From: Nostoc sp. CHAB 5834
Lineage (GTDB): Bacteria > Cyanobacteriota > Cyanobacteriia > Cyanobacteriales > Nostocaceae
Direction: 5' to 3'
DNA: 64,000 nt
NCBI GenBank assembly: GCA_020829485.1
Contig: JAIVFU010000006.1
Coordinates: 1 to 64,000 of the forward strand
Shown: one piece after another, positions 7,485-16,180 of the stretch
Position numbering within the stretch: the stretch's first letter is position 1
How the letters are laid out: every line of letters begins with the position of its first letter
Notes under the pieces: generated by a model
The model's input: only the letters and a program-made list of their open reading frames with translations
What the model was told of the DNA's origin: nothing
Database searches by the model: none
Program-made: the position numbers and the translations under genes

Positions 7485-8018
7485 ATGAATGACTACATTA
7501 GCAAACCAATTCAGCTTCAAGAGTTAGCCGAGGCACTCAACAAATGCCCACCTCAAAGAAGTTCTGAATTTACTTCGAGAGGAAAACAAGGTAAAGTAAT
7601 GTCCTTAGAATTGCAACCTTTGCAAAATATCATCCAGTCAGAGCAAAACCAGACATTAAAAACCGCTAAAATCGATGTCAAAATTCTCCAATCCTTGCAG
7701 GATATGCTCAGAGGAGATCGTGTGGCATTTGTTGAACTGATTGAGTGTTATCTTACAGAGACATCGAGACTGGTACAAAATATCAGCACAGCTATCAGAA
7801 CTCAGGATGCCCAGACTCTATGGTACACAGCCCACCAACTTAAGTCTAGCAGTGCTTCTGTTGGAGCGATCGCCCTGGTACAGCTTTGCAAGGTGTTAGA
7901 AGCACAGGGACGCAGCAGTAAATTAGAAAACAGCCTAGAATTAATCTCACAACTATATCAGGAATATGAACAAGTTAAAACTGCTTTAGAACAAGAACTT
8001 GCGAAGGAATTACCATGA
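7485..8018 (+). CDS. HPt phosphotransfer protein, remnant of a larger hybrid kinase
   Basis: Residues 1-20 (MNDYISKPIQLQELAEALNK) are the end of a receiver domain, with the conserved Lys of the switch region. In the same frame upstream (7455-7484) the codons still read SDRQVCLSAG, matching the usual receiver approach to this motif, but nothing recognisable precedes them. Residues 70-177 form an HPt domain with the phospho-accepting His in TAHQLKSSSASVGA. So the 5' part of a hybrid kinase has been lost and the ATG at 7485 may serve as a new start. The stop overlaps the next gene by ATGA, so the HPt protein could still pass phosphate to that response regulator. Confidence 0.7.
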   Translation: MNDYISKPIQLQELAEALNKCPPQRSSEFTSRGKQGKVMSLELQPLQNIIQSEQNQTLKTAKIDVKILQSLQDMLRGDRVAFVELIECYLTETSRLVQNISTAIRTQDAQTLWYTAHQLKSSSASVGAIALVQLCKVLEAQGRSSKLENSLELISQLYQEYEQVKTALEQELAKELP

Positions 8019-8983
8019 AAGCTGATGCCCAAGAAAGCCAATCTTTAGTTCTAATTGTTGATGATGAACCTTTTATCCGTATGATATTGCGGCATTTCTT
8101 GGAGCGGGAAGGGTATCAAATAGCAGAAGCTAAAAATGGCATAGAGGCAATAAAAGTTTTTAAGGAATTGCATCCTGATATAGTACTCCTTGATGCCATG
8201 ATGCCAGATATGGATGGGTTCGAGTGTTGCACTCAGTTACAGAGTCTTGATAGTAGCAAGTATACTCCAGTTTTAATGGTTACAGGACTTGAAGATCAAG
8301 AGTCAGTTGACCGGGCATTTGCTATAGGAGCAATGGATTATGTTACCAAACCGATTCATTGGGCAGTTTTGCGACAACGGGTAAAACGCTTGATTGAGCA
8401 ATCTCAGTTACACCAAGAACTGGAAGCTGTTAATGTGGAATTGCAGCGATTAGCTACTATCGATGGATTAACTCAAGTAGCTAACCGCCGACGGTTTGAA
8501 GAGTATTTTAACCAAGAATGGCAGCGCATGAAACGGGATAAATGCCCCCTTTCCCTGATTCTCTGCGATGTTGATTTCTTCAAATTATATAACGATACCT
8601 ATGGTCATCGGATAGGCGATCGCTGTCTTCAAGAAATTGCTAAAGCGCTCAAAGATATTATTAAGCGTCCCGGAGATTTAGTTGCCCGTTATGGTGGGGA
8701 AGAATTTGCAGTGATTTTACCTAACACAGACACCGAGGGTGCGACTCATGTTGCCAACAACATTTGTCATGCTGTGCGAACACTAGCAATTCCTCATAAA
8801 AATTCCCAAGTTAGTCCTCATGTAACCATTAGTGCTGGGTTTACGACAGAAATTCCTGAGCCAGATTCTGACTTAGAAGAAATGATTTCCGCCGCAGATC
8901 GGGCGTTGTATCAAGCAAAGGCAGGAGGACGCGATCGCTTTGTGCAAAATATTCAACTACCTAAAAGTAAAAATTCCCGCTAG
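8015..8983 (+). CDS. Response regulator with diguanylate cyclase (GGDEF) output
   Basis: A 322-residue protein with an N-terminal receiver domain (about 10-125; phospho-acceptor Asp60 in LLDAMMPDMDG, conserved Lys in VTKPIHW) and a C-terminal GGDEF domain (about 150-312). The active-site motif is GGEEF at 227-231, and an inhibitory I-site RPGD (218-221) stands exactly five residues before it, so an active, product-inhibited cyclic-di-GMP synthase is expected. It overlaps the upstream HPt gene by four bases, implying translational coupling and a phosphorelay from HPt to this receiver. Both parts appear intact. Confidence 0.93.
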   Translation: MKADAQESQSLVLIVDDEPFIRMILRHFLEREGYQIAEAKNGIEAIKVFKELHPDIVLLDAMMPDMDGFECCTQLQSLDSSKYTPVLMVTGLEDQESVDRAFAIGAMDYVTKPIHWAVLRQRVKRLIEQSQLHQELEAVNVELQRLATIDGLTQVANRRRFEEYFNQEWQRMKRDKCPLSLILCDVDFFKLYNDTYGHRIGDRCLQEIAKALKDIIKRPGDLVARYGGEEFAVILPNTDTEGATHVANNICHAVRTLAIPHKNSQVSPHVTISAGFTTEIPEPDSDLEEMISAADRALYQAKAGGRDRFVQNIQLPKSKNSR

Positions 8984-9044
8984 TGCGCTAAACTTCCCAC
9001 ATTTCAACCCTATTTTCAAGGTATCGGCTTGGATTATTGTCTGC

Positions 9045-10151
9045 TTATTCTATGCCTTGAAAATCCAGACTCACCTTTAAACCATTCATCCAAGACGGAT
9101 CAATTAGATGATCGTGTTGCAGCCGACCTACAATAATACCAGGATTAATACCGATACGTTCTGCAAAATCAATCACATCAGTTTCCGATTTAAGCTTCGC
9201 TAATTCCCCCTCATACTCAGGTGGGATCAAAAATTCCCGCGACCATTTATCTGCTTGGCGTTCCTGCTCCGATTTCAAACTTTCCCCACTATTCCATTCA
9301 TCAAGAAAAATATTTTCTTTATCATGTAGCAAAATATGTGCTGCTTCATGGAAAAAATTAAACCAGAAGCGGTCATTGGTTTTACCATAAAGCGAAAGTT
9401 GAATCAGTGCCTTATGGGGGTTTAACCATCGTGCAACACCACTGACGTGCGCTTTCTTGATTGATGGTACTAAAACAAGCACAACCCCTGCTTCCCAGCA
9501 CAACTTTTGCATCTGTGGTTCAAACTCCTCTGGCGGTAACACCGTCAAAGTGCGAATTTGCCGCACCGCCTTTTCAAATTTTGGTTTACTGTACTTGGGA
9601 CAATCTAGTTGTTCTGCTCTTATTTCCCCCAACCGTAACCAAGTGGAAATAGCACCAACATCACTTTGATTTTCGCGTGTACGACGAAAAGCAACTTCCA
9701 TACCTGCATAATAATTCTGCCAATCTTCCGGCGAGGCAACACCGAAAAATTGCAGTAACTTTTTTACCAAATCAGGCTTATTCTTGTCAATTAACCGACA
9801 CTTAGGAATTACACCTTGGTTCATCAAGTCTTTGACTGGTAACTGATCTAACCAAGATGTCCACTCCTTTAAGCGGTTTTCTTCTTCTTTCTTTGCCAAA
9901 GCGGCGCGATATTGAGCTTCATATCTGAGCCAGAATGCTGCTGTACTACCCATAACCCGTTCTAGCTTCAGGGCTGTTTCTTCATTGATGGGTGCTTTGC
10001 CATTGATCAACTGGCTAATATGTTTTGTGGTGTAGCCTAAACGCTCTGCTAATTGTGCTTGTGTCCAATCACGTTCTTCTAATAAATCAGCGATGGCATC
10101 ACCGGGAGGAGATACCCAATCTGGTGTAAAGGTACGGGTTGTCTCAATCAT
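9045..10151 (-). CDS. HigA-type antitoxin fused to an ImmA/IrrE metallopeptidase domain
   Basis: From the ATG at 10151 the protein is 368 residues. It begins with a segment typical of HigA antitoxins (MIETTRTFTPDWVSPPGDAI) and an XRE helix-turn-helix (about 20-75, with WTQAQLAERLGYTTKHISQL). The C-terminal half carries HEAAH at 268-272, the zinc-binding motif of ImmA/IrrE (DUF955) peptidases, with an acidic stretch after it. An earlier in-frame start exists at 10265, but the chosen one overlaps the toxin gene by 8 bases and matches the family N-terminus. The HTH should bind the operon operator; the peptidase part may degrade a partner repressor or the protein itself, which is inference. Confidence 0.85.
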   Translation of the reverse strand: MIETTRTFTPDWVSPPGDAIADLLEERDWTQAQLAERLGYTTKHISQLINGKAPINEETALKLERVMGSTAAFWLRYEAQYRAALAKKEEENRLKEWTSWLDQLPVKDLMNQGVIPKCRLIDKNKPDLVKKLLQFFGVASPEDWQNYYAGMEVAFRRTRENQSDVGAISTWLRLGEIRAEQLDCPKYSKPKFEKAVRQIRTLTVLPPEEFEPQMQKLCWEAGVVLVLVPSIKKAHVSGVARWLNPHKALIQLSLYGKTNDRFWFNFFHEAAHILLHDKENIFLDEWNSGESLKSEQERQADKWSREFLIPPEYEGELAKLKSETDVIDFAERIGINPGIIVGRLQHDHLIDPSWMNGLKVSLDFQGIE

Positions 10152-10473
10152 GGTAATCTCCAATGAATTCAATACAAACAGCAGTAACTTTTGACCAATC
10201 AATGCTTCCATCCTCGGTAAGGGGGATGGGGTCGTTATCGGGCTTAAATACAAGTCGTTTACCACCTTCTAGGTCTACTGCAAATTCACCTGCACGATCT
10301 CCTTTTAAGGGATGGGGATGACCTATAACTAATTCCGTTACACAACTAGCAGCACCAAGAATAGCCAACTGGGTTCTCAATTTTTTGGCACAGTTTGCAC
10401 CCAATTTTCTTTGCGCTAAGTTTTGTTGTTGGCATAGCTTTTGCAGTTTGCTGTCAGCGAAGGTGATTTCCAT
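10144..10473 (-). CDS. RelE/HigB-type toxin
   Basis: A 109-residue basic protein with the small HigB/RelE fold pattern: N-terminal helices (MEITFADSKLQKLCQQQNLA), a central hairpin (GDRAGEFAVDLEGGKRLVF) and the strand VCIEFIGDYHD at the end. In this family such proteins cut mRNA at the ribosome. It is the first gene of a two-gene unit, the HigB-before-HigA order, and its end overlaps the antitoxin start. A palindromic operator sits 20 bases upstream. Assignment to the RelE superfamily is by pattern and context; the cleavage activity has not been shown here. Confidence 0.8.
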   Translation of the reverse strand: MEITFADSKLQKLCQQQNLAQRKLGANCAKKLRTQLAILGAASCVTELVIGHPHPLKGDRAGEFAVDLEGGKRLVFKPDNDPIPLTEDGSIDWSKVTAVCIEFIGDYHD

Positions 10474-10493
10474 GCGTTACTACACTAATATAA

Positions 10494-10512
10494 GTTTACC
10501 ATTTTGGTAAAC
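10494..10512. promoter_or_regulatory. Palindromic operator of the toxin-antitoxin unit
   Basis: GTTTACC, five bases, GGTAAAC: a perfect 7-bp inverted repeat 20 bases upstream of the toxin start codon. Its position fits autoregulation by the helix-turn-helix antitoxin. Confidence 0.6.
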
Positions 10513-10562
10513 AAATTTGTTATGTTTCTAGAAAATCTAGCATATCAACTAATCAGCAACGC

Positions 10563-11699
10563 CTAAAAATCTACCCCTCGTTTAAGTTCTACCCCTTGAT
10601 TAGCATAGTGTTTGTGGCAGTAAACCTCTGAGTGGACGCTAGCTAAGTCAAAGTATGCGGGTGGATTTTGGCAGCGGCCAGTAATAATGATTTCGGTATC
10701 GCGGGGTTTGCGGAGTAAAGCTTGGACAATCGGTTCAACGGGGAGTAATTCTAAGTCAACGGTGGGATTTAGTTCATCAAGAATAATAGTTTTATACAAC
10801 CCAGAGGCGATCGCAACTTTAGCGATTTCCCAACCCCGTTCGGCTTCTACATAGTCTAATTCTTGCCGAGAATTTCGCCAGACGATCGCATCTCCACCAC
10901 AGCGCTGATGATCCACCACTTCTGGATATGACTGCTGTAAAGCAGCGATCGCAGCGTCTTCTGTGTAGCCAGTACCACCTTTAAGCCACTGCATAATTAG
11001 CACACGGGTAGACCCAGGATGATTAATTCCTCTACCAATTGCTTGTAAGGCTTTGCCCAAGGCACTAGTAGACTTGCCTTTACCAGCACCAGTATAAATT
11101 TCGATCCCTTCAAGAAAGAGGGCTTTAGCTGTTGGGTGGTGATGAGGTTTCATTTCTGAGTGCAAATCTGCAATATCGAGTAACTTTTGCGGCGCGGCGC
11201 GTCCGGTGGCGATGATTTCCAACTCTTGGGGTTTAGATTTTAATGTCTTTACCACTTCATCCACTGGTAGCAAACCCAAATCCAGAACCGGGTTAATTTC
11301 ATCCAAGACAACAACTGAATATAAACCACTAGCGATCGCGCCTTTGGCTACATCCCAACCCCGCATCGCTTCATCTCGGTCAAAGGTGGTAATTTCGTCA
11401 TGCCCAAAAAATTCGGCTCTCCCAGTGCGAACCTGGTCAATTAAATGAGGAAACCCGCGTTGCAAAGCTGCGATCGCGCCATCTTCGTCATAATCACGTT
11501 CCGGCCCTTTTAAAAACCGCAGCAGTAAAACGCGGTTAGAATTGCTAGGTGTATTTATCCCCAAACCAATAGAGCGCAAAACCACCCCCAAAGCCGCTTG
11601 GGACTTACCTTTACCCACGCCATCGTAGACGTGAATTTGACCTATGAGCCGTTCCTGTCGCACTTGCGCTGTGCGAATACCAATACCGTTCCTTGTCAT
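10563..11699 (-). CDS. cobO: Double-domain cob(I)yrinic acid a,c-diamide adenosyltransferase
   Basis: The enzyme adds the 5'-deoxyadenosyl group to the cobalt of corrinoids in B12 synthesis or salvage. This 378-residue protein is about twice the normal length and contains two CobO/BtuR domains in tandem. The first has P-loop DGVGKGKSQAALG (about residues 26-38) and VVVLDEINP; the second has TGAGKGKSTSALG (about 203-215) and TIILDELNP. Both keep the P-loop and the acidic LDE motif, so both could be active, or one may have become regulatory. It stands alone on the minus strand. Confidence 0.9.
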   Translation of the reverse strand: MTRNGIGIRTAQVRQERLIGQIHVYDGVGKGKSQAALGVVLRSIGLGINTPSNSNRVLLLRFLKGPERDYDEDGAIAALQRGFPHLIDQVRTGRAEFFGHDEITTFDRDEAMRGWDVAKGAIASGLYSVVVLDEINPVLDLGLLPVDEVVKTLKSKPQELEIIATGRAAPQKLLDIADLHSEMKPHHHPTAKALFLEGIEIYTGAGKGKSTSALGKALQAIGRGINHPGSTRVLIMQWLKGGTGYTEDAAIAALQQSYPEVVDHQRCGGDAIVWRNSRQELDYVEAERGWEIAKVAIASGLYKTIILDELNPTVDLELLPVEPIVQALLRKPRDTEIIITGRCQNPPAYFDLASVHSEVYCHKHYANQGVELKRGVDF

Positions 11700-11884
11700 T
11701 TCTCAAAAGCTATAAGTGGCAGTCTTTAATCTTACCTAACGTCTTGTAATCTTAGGTAAAGAAACTGCTCTTCTGATGCGTCCGTACAATGTATAAATAA
11801 TATCAAAAGGATAATATTTACACACCAATATATAGGACTAATATTTGATTTCTGAAAAAGCTCCGTACAGATCGAAAAGCCTAA

Positions 11885-11923
11885 TTCCCTACTCCCTACT
11901 CCCTACTCCCCACTCCCCGCCCA
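11885..11923. repeat. Short tandem repeats upstream of fraC
   Basis: Heptamers of CCCTACT and CCCCACT type, five or so copies, lie in the 350-base gap before fraC. Nothing else is recognised in that gap; a promoter for the fra operon should lie in it. Confidence 0.65.
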
Positions 11924-12049
11924 CATAGATAATTTCAAAAATCAAATACGATTCCTATAGTAAAGGACAATAACAATCAGATAATTTCCCCCATCACCCT
12001 CACTATCCCAGTTATACTCTCTACAGTTAACCCTAACCCTTAACCATTT

Positions 12050-12589
12050 ATGCCTGAAAATTGGATGCTTCCCAGGATTTTTCCTATTGGTGGAATTCTG
12101 TTTGACTTTTTATTTGTACTGATTGCCATCCCCATTGAAGCGTATGTTTTGCACAATCGACTAAAATTTGACAAAAAAACTAGCATTTTTTATGCTATCT
12201 CTATGAATCTGTTTTCTAGTGTGATTGGTTGGTTCATATTTTTTGTAGCAGAACCAATGTTGCCAATACAACTTAAATCAGAATTAATTAACTATATGTT
12301 TTTTAATAATTTTAAATCAGCGAATACACAAAGTTTATTAATTTTAACTGCTTGTATAATTTTCTTTGCTACTTTTATAATGAAGTTTTTCATTTTAAGA
12401 GTATTACTACTATCATTGAGTGAACCAGTTGCAAAAAAACAAGAGGAGCCTCAAACATCTCAACGACGGCGATGGCGTAGTTTTAGCACTGCTAAATTAC
12501 AAAATACCAATTTAGTGATTACTACATTAATAGCGAATTCTCTAAGTTATAGTGCTATAACCATTATTTTATTGTTTCGCTCAAAGTAG
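12050..12589 (+). CDS. fraC: Filament integrity protein FraC
   Basis: FraC is an inner-membrane protein needed to keep filaments of heterocyst-forming cyanobacteria intact and to let small molecules pass between cells; in Anabaena it localises to septa with FraD. The 179-residue length equals what I recall for the Anabaena protein. Four hydrophobic segments are visible (about 10-32, 45-68, 98-122 and 155-176), with a basic cytoplasmic loop ([12 protein letters not shown]) before the last one. It is the first gene of fraC-fraD-fraE, with 60 bases before fraD. Identification rests on length, topology and the gene order. Confidence 0.88.
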   Translation: MPENWMLPRIFPIGGILFDFLFVLIAIPIEAYVLHNRLKFDKKTSIFYAISMNLFSSVIGWFIFFVAEPMLPIQLKSELINYMFFNNFKSANTQSLLILTACIIFFATFIMKFFILRVLLLSLSEPVAKKQEEPQTSQRRRWRSFSTAKLQNTNLVITTLIANSLSYSAITIILLFRSK

Positions 12590-12649
12590 GAAAAACTGAC
12601 TTCATTTAAAGGAAAACTAGTGATTAATTAAGCAGGTGGAGGTAAGAAT

Positions 12650-13657
12650 ATGAATACGCTATTTAAAGATGTATTTGGCGTTTTTAAATTTGCTGAAGGG
12701 CTTTATGCAGGAATTAGAAAGGTATTAGTTCCACCCAAAGCTTATTCTTGGCAAACATTTATTTATTTGAGTGTTTTTTCTTGGGTAGTTTCATATTTTG
12801 CTATAGGTTATATCAAAGATATAATTGCCTTTTTCGGTTGGTTATTTTTAATTGCTGGTACAGCTTGGTATACAACTGAAGATCCTTTGAGGGTTCCTGG
12901 TACTTTTATGCCGGTCGGGGCAGTGATCACTGGATTCTTAGTGAGTGTTTTTGCATTTGGAAATCAAGAGGATGTCATTACACCAAGAACAATCGTTTTT
13001 TGGCCGACAATTTCAGCGCTAATTACCGCTATACCAGAATTTATTGAAGGAAATGATACCGATGCAAAAGCTCGAATTCCTAAACCAGAAGACCGGCAAA
13101 GAATCATAATTTTAGTTGCTAGTAGTATGCTGCTAAGTTGTTGGATTCAGTTTCACTTTGTGATGAATAATTGGTTCCAAGAATATCCTAGTTTGCAGGC
13201 AGATACTTTTAGAAGTAGTACCATTGTTGTCAGAACAGAAGAACGACTAAAAATTCCTCGAAACGGCGCTATAATTCTAGAAAAACTTCAACCAATAGTA
13301 GTAGAACAAATAGCCCAAAGACCTTGGTCGGAAGTAGAGAAATGGTTGCTAGATGCCAAACAACGGGTAGGAACTCTGGGTAGTGGAATAATCCAGAAAA
13401 ACCTGGGCAAATATGAAGAAAAAGAAGTATGGCGCATTGAACCGCGTGTAGCTAATGCTAAGTCTGGATATATATTAGATTTATTAAGTATTTGGATGGG
13501 CCCGAGTTCTAACCCACGGGGCTATTACTTGAAAAAATCTTGTCGTATTGAACCAGTTGCAGCAACTAGCAATTCAGACAATAAGATTACAATTGCAGAA
13601 ATTGAATGCGATCGCGCCAGTAAATTGATTTCTGGCTCACCGCCTCCGCAACAGTGA
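12650..13657 (+). CDS. fraD: Septal junction / filament integrity protein FraD
   Basis: FraD is part of septal junctions that join neighbouring cells; in Anabaena it has been linked to the plug of these gated channels. The 335-residue protein has an N-terminal half with about five membrane segments (roughly 38-60, 62-78, 92-110, 120-135 and 158-178) and a long C-terminal periplasmic part after about residue 180 holding two Cys, one in KKSCRIEP and one in IAEIECD. A strong GGAGG precedes the ATG. It lies 60 bases after fraC and before fraE. The family length (about 340) fits. Confidence 0.88.
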   Translation: MNTLFKDVFGVFKFAEGLYAGIRKVLVPPKAYSWQTFIYLSVFSWVVSYFAIGYIKDIIAFFGWLFLIAGTAWYTTEDPLRVPGTFMPVGAVITGFLVSVFAFGNQEDVITPRTIVFWPTISALITAIPEFIEGNDTDAKARIPKPEDRQRIIILVASSMLLSCWIQFHFVMNNWFQEYPSLQADTFRSSTIVVRTEERLKIPRNGAIILEKLQPIVVEQIAQRPWSEVEKWLLDAKQRVGTLGSGIIQKNLGKYEEKEVWRIEPRVANAKSGYILDLLSIWMGPSSNPRGYYLKKSCRIEPVAATSNSDNKITIAEIECDRASKLISGSPPPQQ

Positions 13658-13661
13658 AGGT

Positions 13662-13836
13662 AGGGAATGGGGAATAGGGAGTAGGGAGTAGGGCAGGGGA
13701 AGGAGGGGGAGAAGAAGCAATGTCATTCCCCATTCCCCATTCCTCATTCCCCACTCCCCACTCCCCACTCCCCACTCCCCATTCCCCATTCCTCATTCCC
13801 CACTCCCCACTCCCCACTCCCCACTCCCCACTCCAA
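13662..13836. repeat. Short tandem repeats between fraD and fraE
   Basis: Dense heptamers, first GGGGAAT/GGGAGTA type and then about a dozen CCCCACT/CCCCATT units, fill the gap between fraD and fraE. On the plus strand they read in the fraE frame without a stop from 13720 (PHSSFPTPHSPLPTPHSP), so a longer N-terminus for FraE is possible on paper. The opposing GGGGAAT and CCCCATT blocks can pair into a long hairpin that could alter fraE expression. Confidence 0.8.
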
Positions 13837-13842
13837 AGAAAA

Positions 13843-14622
13843 ATGACTATTAACAGAATTTTTGTATTGGCAAAGAATGTGTTTCAGGAAGTGGTACGCG
13901 ATCGCATCCTATTTATTATTGGTTTTTATGCGCTGATACTCGCCATTGGGTTCCGCGTCTTTCCTGAATTTGCAGCTACGACTGAAGACAAAATGTTTTT
14001 AGATTTTGGGATGGCGACGATGAACGCCATCGGGTTAATTGTGGCGATATTTATTGGTACGGGACTGGTTAATAAAGAAATTGAAAAACGCACTATTTTG
14101 GTGTTAGTTGCTAAACCTGTCAGCCGCAGCGAAATTATCGTCGGCAAATACTTGGGTTTATCCGCAGTATTAGCTGTGCTTGTCGCCACAATGACAGCAA
14201 TTTATCTAGTATTTCTGCAATTTGGTAACATTCCTCATCCAACGACGAGCATTCTAATTGCTGCAATTTTTTTATTATTGCAGTTGTCATTAATCACGGC
14301 TGTGGCTATTACCTTCGGTGTTTTCACTGCTTCTTTACTGGCGACTGTTTTAACCTTTGCGGTATATTTAATCGGCAATATTACTCAAGATTTAGTGCAA
14401 CTTGGCCGTCTGAGCCGTAATCCTGGTATGGAAAGTCTAACTCAAGGTTTGTTTCTCATCTTGCCAGATTTATCTCGATTAAATTTAAAAAATGATGCCA
14501 TTTATGGTCTGCAAGCACTACCTGACACAACTGCACTGATTACAAATGCTGGCTATGGCCTACTTTATAGTGCCATGTTGCTAGCGATCGCTACTTTTAT
14601 CTTCTCACAACGTGAGTTTTAA
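13843..14622 (+). CDS. fraE: FraE, ABC-2 type permease of the filament-integrity operon
   Basis: FraE resembles membrane subunits of ABC-2 exporters and is required for filament integrity and heterocyst maturation in Anabaena. Taking the ATG at 13843 gives 259 residues starting MTINRIFVLAKNVFQEVVRD, the normal ABC-2 permease opening, with six hydrophobic segments and the cytoplasmic motif NKEIEKRTILVLVAKPVSRS typical of the superfamily. The frame stays open upstream to 13720 through the repeat block, but that stretch is low-complexity repeat and is unlikely to be the true N-terminus. The ATPase partner is not encoded next to it. Confidence 0.88.
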   Translation: MTINRIFVLAKNVFQEVVRDRILFIIGFYALILAIGFRVFPEFAATTEDKMFLDFGMATMNAIGLIVAIFIGTGLVNKEIEKRTILVLVAKPVSRSEIIVGKYLGLSAVLAVLVATMTAIYLVFLQFGNIPHPTTSILIAAIFLLLQLSLITAVAITFGVFTASLLATVLTFAVYLIGNITQDLVQLGRLSRNPGMESLTQGLFLILPDLSRLNLKNDAIYGLQALPDTTALITNAGYGLLYSAMLLAIATFIFSQREF

Positions 14623-14670
14623 TCATAGGGCATTGGACATTGGAGCAAACAGAAAGTTCTTCTCTCCTGA

Positions 14671-15330
14671 CTAATGACTAATGACTATCTGAGGTTGCTC
14701 AATTGTGCCATCAGGCATGATAGTATCCCGGAGCTTCGCATAAATCAAGTTTGTCTCCCAAAGGTTTGCTTTATTCAAGTTTGCCTTGGTTAAATTTGCC
14801 CATGTCAGGTCTGCACCAGTTAAGTTGGCCTCAGTTAAATTAGCTTCTAGTAATTTTGCTCCACATAGCTTTGCTCCTGTAAGATTTGCTCTAACTAAAT
14901 TCGCTTCAATCAGTGATGCTTCAATTAATTTGGCTTCACTTAAGTCTGCTTCTCTCAAATCTACATCACATAAAGAAGCACCCCAAAGATTACTACCTGT
15001 GAATTTTGCCCGCCATAAGAAAGTTCCGCACAAATTTGCTCGTGTTAAATCAGCATTAATCAAATTAGCTTCGCATAAAGATGCTTCATACAAATTAGCT
15101 TCACGTAGGTTAGCTTGCATCAGATTTGCGCCACTTAAGTTAGCACGAGTGAGGATACAGCCACACAAATTTGCATCACGCAAATCCGCTCCTATGAAGT
15201 TAACACCACTTAAATCAATTCCTTTCAGGTCGATTCCACGCAAGTCACATCTACTGAAATCTCGGCGCTGATAATATTTATTTGTGATTTGACTTAATAT
15301 AAATTCCTGTTCAGCAGCATAATTTTTCAT
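14671..15330 (-). CDS. Pentapeptide-repeat protein
   Basis: From the ATG at 15330 the protein is 219 residues, nearly all of it A(N/D)LxxA pentapeptides (for example LRDANLCGC, LTRANLSGANLMQANLREAN), which fold into a right-handed quadrilateral beta helix. A short N-terminal segment (MKNYAAEQEFILSQITNKYY) precedes about 34 repeats. A GTG start nine bases earlier is possible, but AGAGGTG lies at good distance before this ATG. Such proteins are numerous in Nostoc; their roles range from unknown to DNA-gyrase protection. No signal peptide or membrane segment is seen. Function not inferable. Confidence 0.9.
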   Translation of the reverse strand: MKNYAAEQEFILSQITNKYYQRRDFSRCDLRGIDLKGIDLSGVNFIGADLRDANLCGCILTRANLSGANLMQANLREANLYEASLCEANLINADLTRANLCGTFLWRAKFTGSNLWGASLCDVDLREADLSEAKLIEASLIEANLVRANLTGAKLCGAKLLEANLTEANLTGADLTWANLTKANLNKANLWETNLIYAKLRDTIMPDGTIEQPQIVISH

Positions 15331-15544
15331 GGTATTCACCTCTGGGTGTAATTTATCTCAAAGGTCGAGTGTGATAGTTACGGTATATTGAGAGTACACC
15401 GCAAATGGAGATCATCTGAGTAAATAATCAGAAATAAATTCCCAAAAAATCGCCAGGAGCTTGAAAATGCGCTTTTTAACTGGTTATAAGAACAAAAAAT
15501 GCTGACATAGGTCAGGAAACATTGATAAGTCAAGTAGAGTTAAT

Positions 15545-15634
15545 AGGACTTACGCAATAACTCTCTGAAACTCTCATTCCTTTGTGTCCTTTGCGCCTTT
15601 GCGGTTCGTTTTTCCATTATTTTGCGTAAGTCCT
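15545..15634. repeat. MITE-like element with AGGACTTACGCAA ends
   Basis: AGGACTTACGCAA at 15545-15557 is inverted as TTGCGTAAGTCCT at 15622-15634. A degenerate relative lies at 46560-46680. No coding capacity. Confidence 0.7.
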
Positions 15635-15636
15635 GG

Positions 15637-15885
15637 TTAACTAGGTCGGTGAGTATAACTCAAAATCACCATTAATTCTGTTAGAACCCCGCCTTCACTC
15701 TTTACGTCTGCCATTTTGGCTTTTTTCATCAGGGGATTAGCCGTTCCAATGCACGGGCAGTGCAGGCCAAAAATGCGTAGGCGTAGCCCGTCGTAGACAT
15801 CGCTAGCATCACTAGTTGTGCCAATATTGGAACCCAAAACCACGCCCAGAGATTCTACAAACAACAGTAAACCAGGACTCACCAT
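15637..15885 (-). pseudogene. Possible fragment of a Na/phosphate cotransporter-like gene
   Basis: The first 23 codons read MVSPGLLLFVESLGVVLGSN followed by IGTT, matching the GANIGTT signature of PNaS-type Na/Pi cotransporters. Just after this the frame runs into a dispersed repeat (GTAGGCGTAGCCC type, 15775-15803) and similarity is lost. At 82 residues it is far below the family length of 500 or more. Only one motif supports this, so treat it as a remnant. Confidence 0.3.
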
Positions 15886-16180
15886 TGATTTAAACTCAAA
15901 TTAAACAAACATTAATACTTAATGCAAGTCAGACAAATATTGTAATAAAAAGATTAATTTTAAACTTGGTAACGTATTAGCTTTCTGACTTATTTAGAAC
16001 ATAATTTATGTAATTGAGCAGTCATTTATTTTACTATATCAACCTCAATATCTGGCAGTACAAAATTTAACTTTCTTAGAGCATAATTGGCAGTTGTTGT
16101 ATAGCAATTCTCATTTGAATGAAGTACACGGCGGGTAGGGACACGGCATTGACGTGTTTATCTGTGATTAATTAGTTTTT

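Noticed and set aside
13720..13842. N-terminal extension of FraE
   Set aside because: The codons are heptanucleotide repeats; the ATG at 13843 starts a normal ABC-2 permease. Kept only as a possibility in the findings.
14786..15271. Plus-strand frame of 161 codons opposite the pentapeptide gene
   Set aside because: It is the complement of the regular A(N/D)LxxA codons; the minus-strand product has a coherent fold and this one does not.
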